DNA of 64,000 nucleotides from Runella limosa DSM 17973 (GTDB taxonomy: Bacteria > Bacteroidota > Bacteroidia > Cytophagales > Spirosomataceae), in NCBI RefSeq assembly GCF_000482465.1, contig NZ_KI519420.1:1045810-1109809 (forward strand), given 5' to 3'. The notes below the pieces were generated by a model that did not search any database, was not told the origin of the DNA, and saw only the letters and a list, made by a program, of their open reading frames with translations. Made by a program: the position numbers and the translations under genes. Positions 1-7,813 of the stretch are shown here, piece after piece (position 1 is the stretch's first letter; each line of letters opens with the position of its first letter).

Positions 1-46
1 GTTGTGAGTAGCTTTCAAATAGTTCGTATCTTTGGTTAGCACAACA
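1..46 (+). CRISPR. terminal repeat of a type II-C CRISPR array
   Basis: A single repeat unit starts at base 1 with GTTGTG and closes with the complementary CACAAC at 40-45. Its 5' half (bases 2-29) is complementary to the anti-repeat of the tracrRNA at 4823-4847, which shows this is a real crRNA repeat transcribed on the plus strand. The length, about 46 bases, fits Bacteroidota type II-C repeats. No second copy follows, so this is the last repeat and the rest of the array lies to the left of the window. Bases 47-110 are AT-rich and hold no recognisable second repeat. Confidence 0.85.
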
Positions 47-110
47 TAGGTAGTCGTAACTCTTAGTAAATCATTGAGTTAGCTCTTGTTGTAGAATTAA
101 AAAAAACGAA

Positions 111-148
111 AACCCCCATCAGTTTTTGGTAATGATGGGGGTTTTTTA
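111..148. terminator. bidirectional terminator between CRISPR array and cas2
   Basis: AACCCCCATC (111-120) pairs with GATGGGGGTT (134-143). An A-run precedes and a T-run follows the stem, so the hairpin can end transcription from the array (plus strand) and from cas9-cas1-cas2 (minus strand). Confidence 0.8.
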
Positions 149-160
149 CGTTCTATTTCG

Positions 161-493
161 TCAAAAAAGCATGAGTTGCTGGCTACCCGAAGGTAATTTT
201 CCGCGTTTTACCCCCTGAAAAAGTTGAATCATGCCGAACTGCTTGTCGGTTATTTTCATGATTCCTACTTGCCCTTTTTCGGGCAACCACCGTTTTACTC
301 GCTCAATGTGTACCTCTGCATTTTCAGCACTGCTACAGTGCCGTACATAGATGGAGAATTGAAACATACGAAAACCGTCTTTCTGTAATTTTTTACGAAA
401 GTCGGTATAAATGTGGCGCATTTCGGGCGTGTCCACGGGCAAATCAAAAAAAACCATGACCCACATGATTCGATATTGGCTTAGGCGTGTCAT
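161..493 (-). CDS. cas2: CRISPR-associated endoribonuclease Cas2
   Basis: This 110-aa protein has the usual Cas2 length and opens with a ferredoxin-like first strand ending in the conserved acidic position (VMVFFDLPVDTPE, Asp at about residue 17). Cas2 forms the dimer that bridges two Cas1 dimers in the spacer-integration complex. It starts 2 bp after the cas1 stop and is the last gene of the cas9-cas1-cas2 operon, facing the array across a shared terminator. No frameshift or missing core residue is visible. Confidence 0.93.
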   Translation of the reverse strand: MTRLSQYRIMWVMVFFDLPVDTPEMRHIYTDFRKKLQKDGFRMFQFSIYVRHCSSAENAEVHIERVKRWLPEKGQVGIMKITDKQFGMIQLFQGVKRGKLPSGSQQLMLF

Positions 494-495
494 TG

Positions 496-1455
496 TTAAG
501 TAAGTGGAAGTTGGAGTTCCAAATCGGGGGTATCCGATTCCGTAAAGCTTGGAAGGGCAAGCTTGCGAGTTTCGGATTCAAAACAGCGAAAGAGCGATAC
601 TGCCACCGTGTGAGTAGCATTAAAAAGGGGACTGCGTTCGGTACGAATACGAACGTCCAGTTGTGGTAACATCATCAGGCGGGCTTTATGTTCTTTGGTA
701 AGCGTATCGTAAGGCTTTTTACCAACCACAATTTGCTGGACAATGGCATCGACAAAAGGGCGGAAAGGCTCCATAAGGTCATCGGCAAGCGCGTAGGCAT
801 TGTATTTGTTTGAATGGTGAAGACCTTGGGAGGGAAGTAGTCCTGCACCTACAATGGCTCGGGCTACCAATGCTCTTAAAATAGCATAGCCATAATTGAG
901 TAGATTGTTGGGGGGAAGCTCGTCGCGGCCGCGTCGAAAGTCAAGGTCACTTGGAAAAAGGTGAGCCCAGTAGTAAGCGGCTGCCCGGGCTTCATAATTG
1001 TCGGGGTCGCCAGAACGTACGTTTTTGGCGTACGTCAGCAAAGAGGTATGGGGTTTGTTTAATTTTTGAAGTAGAGCGGCTTGGTTTTTAATTTTAGCCA
1101 CAACTACCTGCTGCCAAAGTTGTTTACGGAGCGGTTCAGAAGAGGCTAGTTGTACCCGTTGACGCTCGGCAAGGGTGTGATGACCTTCAAGTGGGAGCAG
1201 GAGTGCAGTTGGCAGGTGTCGGTCATCGCAGTGAACGATAGCGGCATTGTGTTCTAAAAGCCGCGTAATCAATCCTTGGGTAATGGTAATTTGGGGATGA
1301 TCAAGTACAATGAGGCCGATGTCTTCAATAGGAATTGGGTCGGCTTGTTTGACCAATTTGGGTAAGTTTTTGTCAACAGGTGCTTCGATAATGAGCTGCT
1401 CAAGTCGGCGGCTCAAATAATAAGGTTGGCTGAAATAGAGGGTACGTTTTATCAT
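496..1455 (-). CDS. cas1: CRISPR-associated integrase Cas1 (type II)
   Basis: Cas1 inserts new spacers into the array as a metal-dependent integrase with Cas2. The 319-aa protein has an N-terminal beta-sandwich and an alpha-helical C-terminal domain with the expected metal ligands: Glu at about 155 (NYEARAA), His at about 212-213 (GLHHSNKYN) and an acidic set at about 225-229 (ADDLMEPFRP). It ends 2 bp before cas2 and lies 94 bp after cas9. The operon has no csn2 or cas4, which defines subtype II-C. The protein looks complete. Confidence 0.94.
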   Translation of the reverse strand: MIKRTLYFSQPYYLSRRLEQLIIEAPVDKNLPKLVKQADPIPIEDIGLIVLDHPQITITQGLITRLLEHNAAIVHCDDRHLPTALLLPLEGHHTLAERQRVQLASSEPLRKQLWQQVVVAKIKNQAALLQKLNKPHTSLLTYAKNVRSGDPDNYEARAAAYYWAHLFPSDLDFRRGRDELPPNNLLNYGYAILRALVARAIVGAGLLPSQGLHHSNKYNAYALADDLMEPFRPFVDAIVQQIVVGKKPYDTLTKEHKARLMMLPQLDVRIRTERSPLFNATHTVAVSLFRCFESETRKLALPSFTESDTPDLELQLPLT

Positions 1456-1549
1456 AACGGGAGTAATTGGAGTTATCCAACTACTCCCACTAAAAAGATG
1501 CCAAGTTTAGAAAAACTTATTAAACGGTTAAAGTTCTGATTTTGAGGAG

Positions 1550-4500
1550 CTATTCGCCTATTTTGATGATTTGTCCTAAAGGATTTAAGTGAACTTTAGT
1601 ACCAGTCATTGAGCTTAAACTCGAAATTCTAATATACTTCTTTAGGGCTTTCGCAATTTCTGACTTATCATTCTGAGTTTCTAGATGGTGCCTAAACCAA
1701 TAATCCCCTTCGGCAATACTCTGAACTCGGTACAGATGCTTACTGATGAGCGGCCAATCGTGCGATGAAACGGCTTCTTCGAGCAACTCAGGTTCGAGGC
1801 CAAAAATAAAATACTGATTTTGCTGAATGGAGACAAGGAGTCTCGCCCCGTTTTCGTGTGTGGGGTGGATAATCGGCTGTCCGTCGCGGCGACGCTCCAC
1901 TGCTTCCCAAAACGTCACGGCTTGTTCGTAACGTTTGCCGTTGGCATCTTCATAAATGGCCACATGGTGATTGTTTCCAAGTTTAACAAATGCAGTGGGC
2001 TTATTATCGGCATCAAACCCAATGGGGGGCGCTTCGTTGAGGCGGGCAAAACAACGAACGGCTCTGATAGGAATTTGCTGGGCTTCGTTAAACCAAATAG
2101 GTTCTTTAAAAGCTTTAACTGTGTCGTTATTGAAGTCTTCTAGTCGTTTTTGCACTAATTCACGAACACGTTTATCCACGATAGTACCTGCTTTTTTTAA
2201 ATCAAAACCTTGCCCTAACGTGTATTTGATGACGTATTTTGATTGTTGATTGTGTTTAATTCTGCCATAGATACTTTCTTCGTGTAGTGGTCCGCGTGGA
2301 GCATAACTAATCTGCCCTGTTTTTTCGTTGCGGCTAAGGGTGGCCACCTTTTTACCTGCTTTGAACGATACCAAAATTTGCGCAATGCTTTGGCGAGCAT
2401 CGCGTACGAAGTGAGGCCAAGGCATCGGGAACTTCCACGCACTTTCTTTGGCTTCGTAGCGTTGGGTGAGCTGCTGGTTTAGGAGGTTGAGCCGTTGAAT
2501 ATAGGCTTGCTTCGTACAAGCAACAACCAAGGCGTCAATCGCGTGGTGGCGATGGTCATCTCGTTTGCTCCAGTCCTCAATCACTTTGCGGTTTCCTTCG
2601 ATGCGGGTTCGCCCAGCGGCTTCGTATTTTTCAAAATTAAGGTCTTGTAAAACAGCATCAAGCCCCCAACTATGACGCAAATGGCTTGTGACTCCTCCTG
2701 TTGTTGTATAAACTTGATAGCATACCTCCGACAGCAAGTCCTTTACCATGCGAGCAATGTACTGCGTTTCACGCAATTGACGATTGACAAAGTCTTGTGG
2801 AATGTCGGCGGCGGTCATAAGAAGTCGTTCGCGTTTGGTTTTATTGATGCCATTTTGGCGCTCATACGCCAGTGCAATTCGCTCGGTATAAGCAGTAAAG
2901 GTTGCATCCCCTTGGCCGCGCATGAAATCGTAGGCCGTTTGGTCGCCTTTGGCTTCATTGAGATGGCGTTCGCACAGGGTTTTGTTGACAAATGAATCGT
3001 CGAATAGACGAGCCTTGGGAATAATGTGTTCTACATCAACTTCACCATTGATGAGAGAACTGAGCGAAATGGGGTTACCAGTGTAGAGCGATAGGTAGCC
3101 AGTTTCTTCCCATAATCGGTATTTTTCAATGAGAGAACTTGAAGGTTTCCGAACACCGTGCTCTTGGAGGTGCTTTTCTATTTTTTGCCGTTCGCGGTCG
3201 CGTTCATTATTGTTTTTAAAGGTGCGGTTGCGCTGTTCGGCATTTTGCTTGAGTTCTCGCCCCAGTTCTACCCTAATTTCGTCAGGTCGTCCAAGGTCAG
3301 GATGGGTTAAGATGGCATTAACAAGGTTCACCAGTTGATTAGTGATTTTTTCAACGGTTGGGTTACGGAGCGAATTAGGTTTGAGCAACGCTAGGGTGTC
3401 GGCCAAGGTGCGCTGTTTGTTTTCGGTTTTGGTGAGTGAATCAGAATGATTAAATCCTGCGGCCTCGCAGGCGTCGGAATATACCATACCTTGCTCCAAA
3501 AAAGGCAGGAGTTTTCGGATGGCACGGGTACTGAGGCTGCCAAATTCTGCTTTAAAACCCACTTTGGAAAGTTGTTGGGCCTCCTCCGCTTTGAAGAGAA
3601 AAGGGGGCTTTTGAAGAGCTGCCAGTAAATGTTCGGGCTCGTCGATGGAATATAACAAGTGCCAAAGCCGATAGAAAGGCTGTTGGTCGGGGTTGTCATA
3701 GGGGTCGAATGTGAACAAATCGGGGCGATTTATTTGGGCTTCGTTTGCAACTTTTAAGATAGCTGCGCGGGTTCGGTTTTCCTCAAATTTTTCAAAATTG
3801 AGTTTGAAATCGCGCGTTGGTTTTAGACCCAGTTCCTTCAAAACTTCCGTAGCCGAAAGGCGGTCTGTTTCGTTAAGACGAGCAAAAAGCTGTTTTCGTT
3901 GTTCAAGGGTGATGTCAACTACCTCACCTGATTTTCGTTCGATGCGAAGAGCGTTTAGGTTTTGCCACAACTTGAATAATTGAAAAACAGGCGAGCTTTT
4001 AGGGGCAACTTTATGATTTGGAAAAAAGCGACAGTCAGCCACTGATTCCTTTTGGGATTTTAAAGGTCGTTGGTAGTAAATGATTTCGTCGCGAAGTTGT
4101 TTTCCTAATGTGTCGGTGAGTACGTTTGGGTAGAACTCCTGCTGCGTTTTCCAAATAGTATCAAACTCAGTAATGTAACATTCGCGGGGAAAGATTTGTT
4201 GTTTGATACGGTAGTGAGTATTGAGCGAAAGCTGTTCGGCAAAATACTGCCCAACGGTTTGATTCTTTTCTTTTAAAATGGCTTTTCGATGGCTAATCGC
4301 TTGAAGATAATCGCCTTGTTGCTCGGTTTCAGCAGCATCTGATTTACGGCTACTTCGGTATCCGCGTTTTTGATTAAGGTGGTAGAGGATGCGGCCAATT
4401 TCAGCCAAACTAATCTGCTCGGATACGGCTTTAACTCTTAATTCGTACAGAGCTAAAGATGGCAGTCCAAACAACTCAGAGTTGGGTGACATACCGGTGC

Positions 4501-4759
4501 TGTCGAGCACTTTTTTGAGTAAATGTCGGCGCAATCGGTACCGTTGTAAATTCCGTCGGGTGGTACGTTTTTGTCTTCTTACTTGATTAGGGGAATAAGA
4601 AATGCCTTTGGTAAAGTTTTGTTTAGCGTCGGAGTTAAGTGGAACGATTCGTACGCCAGTTTGTAAAATTTGAGAGGTCTCAGTGCTGTTTTCAGCTTCT
4701 GATAGGTAAGCCCAGCCAATAGAAGCAACGCCAATGTCAATACCAAGTACTTTTTTCAT
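1550..4759 (-). CDS. cas9: compact type II-C Cas9 nuclease
   Basis: The 1069-aa protein carries every catalytic block. RuvC-I holds Asp8 (GIDIGVASIGW), an Arg-rich bridge helix spans about 60-84, RuvC-II holds Glu498 (IRVELGRELK), the HNH centre holds His578 (DVEHIIPKARLFDDSF) and RuvC-III holds His739 and Asp742 (HHAIDALVVA). The region after about 850 should be the wedge and PAM-interacting domains, the least conserved part. At 1069 aa it sits with the short II-C enzymes rather than the roughly 1400-aa Bacteroidota forms. It is first in a cas9-cas1-cas2 operon, with its tracrRNA encoded divergently upstream. PAM preference cannot be read from sequence. Confidence 0.96.
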   Translation of the reverse strand: MKKVLGIDIGVASIGWAYLSEAENSTETSQILQTGVRIVPLNSDAKQNFTKGISYSPNQVRRQKRTTRRNLQRYRLRRHLLKKVLDSTGMSPNSELFGLPSLALYELRVKAVSEQISLAEIGRILYHLNQKRGYRSSRKSDAAETEQQGDYLQAISHRKAILKEKNQTVGQYFAEQLSLNTHYRIKQQIFPRECYITEFDTIWKTQQEFYPNVLTDTLGKQLRDEIIYYQRPLKSQKESVADCRFFPNHKVAPKSSPVFQLFKLWQNLNALRIERKSGEVVDITLEQRKQLFARLNETDRLSATEVLKELGLKPTRDFKLNFEKFEENRTRAAILKVANEAQINRPDLFTFDPYDNPDQQPFYRLWHLLYSIDEPEHLLAALQKPPFLFKAEEAQQLSKVGFKAEFGSLSTRAIRKLLPFLEQGMVYSDACEAAGFNHSDSLTKTENKQRTLADTLALLKPNSLRNPTVEKITNQLVNLVNAILTHPDLGRPDEIRVELGRELKQNAEQRNRTFKNNNERDRERQKIEKHLQEHGVRKPSSSLIEKYRLWEETGYLSLYTGNPISLSSLINGEVDVEHIIPKARLFDDSFVNKTLCERHLNEAKGDQTAYDFMRGQGDATFTAYTERIALAYERQNGINKTKRERLLMTAADIPQDFVNRQLRETQYIARMVKDLLSEVCYQVYTTTGGVTSHLRHSWGLDAVLQDLNFEKYEAAGRTRIEGNRKVIEDWSKRDDHRHHAIDALVVACTKQAYIQRLNLLNQQLTQRYEAKESAWKFPMPWPHFVRDARQSIAQILVSFKAGKKVATLSRNEKTGQISYAPRGPLHEESIYGRIKHNQQSKYVIKYTLGQGFDLKKAGTIVDKRVRELVQKRLEDFNNDTVKAFKEPIWFNEAQQIPIRAVRCFARLNEAPPIGFDADNKPTAFVKLGNNHHVAIYEDANGKRYEQAVTFWEAVERRRDGQPIIHPTHENGARLLVSIQQNQYFIFGLEPELLEEAVSSHDWPLISKHLYRVQSIAEGDYWFRHHLETQNDKSEIAKALKKYIRISSLSSMTGTKVHLNPLGQIIKIGE

Positions 4760-4787
4760 GATGCAAAATGAAAAGATTAGGAACGCG

Positions 4788-4818
4788 TTGGAAATCTAAA
4801 AAATAAATACTAAGTTTA
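4788..4818 (+). promoter_or_regulatory. candidate promoter for tracrRNA
   Basis: TTG (4788-4790), a 20-base spacer and TAAGTTTA (4811-4818) match the Bacteroidota sigma-ABfr pattern TTG / TAnnTTTG with one mismatch. Initiation about 5 bases downstream would fall at the start of the anti-repeat (4823), which supports the call. Confidence 0.5.
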
Positions 4819-4822
4819 CAAC

Positions 4823-4908
4823 ACGAACTTTTGAAAGCGACTCACAATAAGGTTTTACCGTAGTGAGAACATTCTTGGGCGGGGGCATTTGCTTCTCGCC
4901 CGTTTTTT
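4823..4908 (+). ncRNA. tracrRNA of the type II-C CRISPR-Cas system
   Basis: The anti-repeat at 4823-4847 (ACGAACT followed by TTTGAAAGCGACTCACAA) is complementary to the 5' half of the CRISPR repeat at 1-46, with one substitution and a two-base bulge. It is followed by TAAGG, the same junction seen in known tracrRNAs after the repeat:anti-repeat duplex. A short stem region and a terminator hairpin (GGGCG at 4877-4881 with CGCCC at 4897-4901) then lead into T7 (4903-4909). The predicted RNA is about 85 nt, transcribed away from cas9. Confidence 0.85.
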
Positions 4909-4909
4909 T

Positions 4910-5088
4910 AGGTGGATTAAAGCCCACATCTCTTCTGAAGAAGCGCGTTATTCCTAGTACCTGTCATTTTATTACGTTAAAAGGATATTTCAATACAAAA
5001 ACTGAACAAAATATGATTTTATAAGCATCTAAATGCCTTTTTTTGCGTATCTATACGAAAAGATTAACAAAAACAGACTAAAAGAAAG
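4910..5088. other. intergenic region upstream of the oxidoreductase gene
   Basis: AT-rich sequence between the tracrRNA terminator and the next plus-strand gene. It presumably holds that gene's promoter. I see no convincing box, hairpin or short gene in it. Confidence 0.4.
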
Positions 5089-6096
5089 ATGGTTATACGT
5101 TGGGGAATAATCGGGCCTGGGCGGATTGCTCATAAATTTGCTCAAGATTTAAAGCATGTCGAAGGAGCGGTTCTGACGGCAGTTGCATCGCGCGACAAAG
5201 GGCGGGCGGAAACATTTGCCAATGAATACGGGGCTAAATATGCCTATGGTAGCTACGACGAAATAGTGTCTTGCCCTGAGCTAGATGTGGTTTACATTGC
5301 GTCGCCGCACGTATTTCATTTCGAACATACGCTACTTTGTCTAAGCGCAAATATTCCTGTACTGTGCGAAAAGCCGTTTGCGATGAATAAGTTGCAGGTG
5401 GAGACAATGGTGGATTCGTCACGAGTTAGAGATACTTTCTTGATGGAAGCCTTTTGGACGCGCTTTTTGCCATGGACCCATAAGATGCTCGAAATCATTG
5501 AGTCGGGAGCCATTGGAAAAGTGATGGGCTTAAAAGCGGATTTTGGTTTTCGGGCAAACCAAGATTTGACGCAACGTGCCTACAACAAAGACCTTGGCGG
5601 AGGAGCGCTGCTGGACATTGGTATTTATCCTGTGTTTTTGGCATACTTAGTTTTTGGGATGCCTTACGAAATTGCGTCGCATTGTACGTTTGCCGAAACA
5701 AAAGTGGATGAGTCCACTGGGATGACATTGACCTATCGCGATGGTAGTTTTGCTTTTTTAAGCTGCACTTTTAGGGCTGAAACTACTTCTGATGCGGTTA
5801 TTTATGGTGAAAAAGGCATGATTTTTATTGAACCTCGTTGGCATGAAAGCAAGGCATTTACGGTCAAATACCAGGATGGAACGACTGAGCGCTTCACTTT
5901 TGATCGTCCGACTTGGGGCTACCAATACGAAATAGAAGAAGTCAATACTTGTTTGAGGGAAGGAAGAAAAGAAAGTGATTGGTGGACATTGAGGGATAGC
6001 CTGAACCTAATCCAAATTTTGGACGCTGTTCGTAATACCATGGAGTTGGTTTATGAAGACCACGATGATGTACCCACGAGGCCGTTTAAGGGTTGA
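5089..6096 (+). CDS. Gfo/Idh/MocA-family oxidoreductase
   Basis: This 335-aa protein has an N-terminal Rossmann fold with the nucleotide-binding turn GIIGPGRIA (residues 6-14) and the family motif CEKP at 93-96, where the Lys is the usual catalytic or substrate-binding residue. The C-terminal alpha/beta domain follows from about 130. Members are NAD(P)-dependent dehydrogenases of sugars, inositols or related polyols, or trans-dihydrodiol dehydrogenases; the overall pattern (AFWTRFLPW) is close to the dihydrodiol-dehydrogenase-like branch. The substrate cannot be assigned. The next gene begins 3 bp after the stop, so the two are probably cotranscribed. Confidence 0.88.
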   Translation: MVIRWGIIGPGRIAHKFAQDLKHVEGAVLTAVASRDKGRAETFANEYGAKYAYGSYDEIVSCPELDVVYIASPHVFHFEHTLLCLSANIPVLCEKPFAMNKLQVETMVDSSRVRDTFLMEAFWTRFLPWTHKMLEIIESGAIGKVMGLKADFGFRANQDLTQRAYNKDLGGGALLDIGIYPVFLAYLVFGMPYEIASHCTFAETKVDESTGMTLTYRDGSFAFLSCTFRAETTSDAVIYGEKGMIFIEPRWHESKAFTVKYQDGTTERFTFDRPTWGYQYEIEEVNTCLREGRKESDWWTLRDSLNLIQILDAVRNTMELVYEDHDDVPTRPFKG

Positions 6097-6099
6097 TTT

Positions 6100-6981
6100 G
6101 TGAGCGAAAAGGCAGTATCGAGACGGTATGACTGGCTAGCAAGGGGAATTTTTGTTCCTATCGCCGCTTTCGTAGCCTCTCATGTGGTGTTTACTAAAAG
6201 CTTTCCATGGCAAGAAGGCTATTCTTTTCCCTGGCCTTATTTTCTGACGGTTGCTACGGTGATGCTGTCATGTTGGGAATTTAACCTCCGTTTGTTTTGG
6301 CGGTTAGATACCTCGCTACCATTTTATATCCACCCATTAAAGCGAATTGCTCGCCAATTAGTTTTTAATGGAAGTGCCACCTTACTTACATTTCTATTTA
6401 TTTTTCCACTTGCACAGTGGGTGTATGTGGGGCGTTGGCCCACATTTGCGCTGTTGTTTACTGGAGCAACTGTTTGTTTTACCATTGCGATTGTTGTAAA
6501 TGGAGCTTATATCGCCTTTTATTTACTCCGAACGATTTATTGGCAAAGAACAAATTTTTCTACTGAGAAAGGGGAGGGGGGATTACCCGAAAAGCTACCT
6601 GATGCGTTACATAAATCGTTGATTCGAATAACGACGCCCCACGGCCAGTTGGTAGTACAGCCAGCAGAAATAGCCTATTTTTATTCTTCGGGAGGGGTGA
6701 TTTTATTAATCAAAGCCGACGGTAGCAAACATACTACAAGTTATGGTTCTTTGATAGCGCTTACTGAACAGCTGGGAGTTTATACCTGTTTTTTTGCCAT
6801 TAGCCGCCAGTTTGTGGTTTCTATCAATGCCATAAAAGCGGTGAAGGAAGAGACAAATCGGAAGCTAACGGTGTCGTTAGTGCCAGCATTACGACAAGCA
6901 GATACCACAGAAGAAGTGGTGGTGAGTCGCTATCGGAGTAGTGAATTTAAAAAATGGCTGGAAAAAACGGTGCTTTCCTGA
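6100..6981 (+). CDS. membrane-anchored LytTR-family transcriptional regulator
   Basis: The N-terminal half (about 15-150) has four hydrophobic segments. The C-terminal part (about 180-290) is a LytTR DNA-binding domain: it opens with a beta-strand region reading VQPAEIAYFYSSGG and contains the typical FFAISRQFVVSINAI. There is no receiver domain, so signal input is probably through the membrane segment. The GTG start lies 3 bp after the upstream stop; no in-frame ATG occurs before residue 54, inside the membrane part, so GTG is preferred. The linker before LytTR (about 155-165, TEKGEGGLPEK) is coded by a G-rich stretch that may be a remnant of the coding palindromes found elsewhere in the window. 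Confidence 0.82.
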   Translation: MSEKAVSRRYDWLARGIFVPIAAFVASHVVFTKSFPWQEGYSFPWPYFLTVATVMLSCWEFNLRLFWRLDTSLPFYIHPLKRIARQLVFNGSATLLTFLFIFPLAQWVYVGRWPTFALLFTGATVCFTIAIVVNGAYIAFYLLRTIYWQRTNFSTEKGEGGLPEKLPDALHKSLIRITTPHGQLVVQPAEIAYFYSSGGVILLIKADGSKHTTSYGSLIALTEQLGVYTCFFAISRQFVVSINAIKAVKEETNRKLTVSLVPALRQADTTEEVVVSRYRSSEFKKWLEKTVLS

Positions 6982-7096
6982 CCATTCATCTTCAGAATTG
7001 TTACCACTCGTTTTTTAAAGAGGCAATATGCCTAAGATGTCGCCAAAAACTACGGTTACTTTGGGTGGGTAATAACGCCCAAATTTTAACCGTTGA

Positions 7097-7813
7097 ATGA
7101 TGCAGCCTAATCTTGATTTTCTTCTTGTTCCCATTTCTCAGGGGCTTTCTTGGGCTTTTGGAGGAGTCGTTGTTTGTTTTGGGTGGTTTCTTTGGGCTAC
7201 GTTACGTACCGTTTCACGCCGTATTGCCTTCTATTTTTTGGGTTTTAGTGTGGCGTGGTTGGGTGTGCTTTGGGGACTTACCCAAACCCCCTTTTTTATT
7301 CAGTTGGATGCCAGACCTCCTCGCTTTCTAGCGGTATTAGGCCCGCCAATGGCATTGATTGTCTTCCTGTTTTTAACCCGTCAAGGGCGACATTTTCTCG
7401 ACCAACTTCCGCTGAAAGCGTTAACGTGGCTACATACCGTTCGAGTAGCGGTAGAGGTGTCGCTTTGGTACTTGTTTTTGGAACATCAAATCCCGCAAAT
7501 GATGACATTTGAGGGTTATAATTGGGATATTTTGGCGGGGATTACTGCACCATTACTCGCATGGTATCTTCAGCGTGAGACACGACCTCGTTGGGTTGTG
7601 TTGGGGTGGAACCTATTGGCGTTGGGCTTGCTAGTAAACATTGTAGGCATGGCGATTCTTTCGGCTCCGTTGCCCTTTCAGCAGCTAAATTTTGCTCAAC
7701 CCAATGTGGGGGTATTCAAATCAACGTTCATTTGGTTGCCAGGATTTGTGGTTCCAGTGGTACTTTGGGCGCATCTGGTGGCTATTCGGCGCGTTTATGC
7801 CGTGGGTAATTGA
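7097..7813 (+). CDS. integral membrane protein, function unknown
   Basis: The 238-aa protein has about seven hydrophobic segments separated by short charged loops and no recognisable catalytic motif. It is Trp-rich at the membrane boundaries and has no signal peptide distinct from the first transmembrane helix. Its 3' end overlaps the 3' end of the convergent histidine kinase gene by 19 bp, which supports this reading frame as real and compact. I cannot assign a family. Confidence 0.7.
   Translation: MMQPNLDFLLVPISQGLSWAFGGVVVCFGWFLWATLRTVSRRIAFYFLGFSVAWLGVLWGLTQTPFFIQLDARPPRFLAVLGPPMALIVFLFLTRQGRHFLDQLPLKALTWLHTVRVAVEVSLWYLFLEHQIPQMMTFEGYNWDILAGITAPLLAWYLQRETRPRWVVLGWNLLALGLLVNIVGMAILSAPLPFQQLNFAQPNVGVFKSTFIWLPGFVVPVVLWAHLVAIRRVYAVGN

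Noticed and set aside
47-110. A second, degenerate CRISPR repeat after the first (GAGTTAGCTCTTG resembles GAGTAGCTTTC).
   Set aside because: Aligned over the full repeat length the match is poor and the expected CACAAC end is missing.
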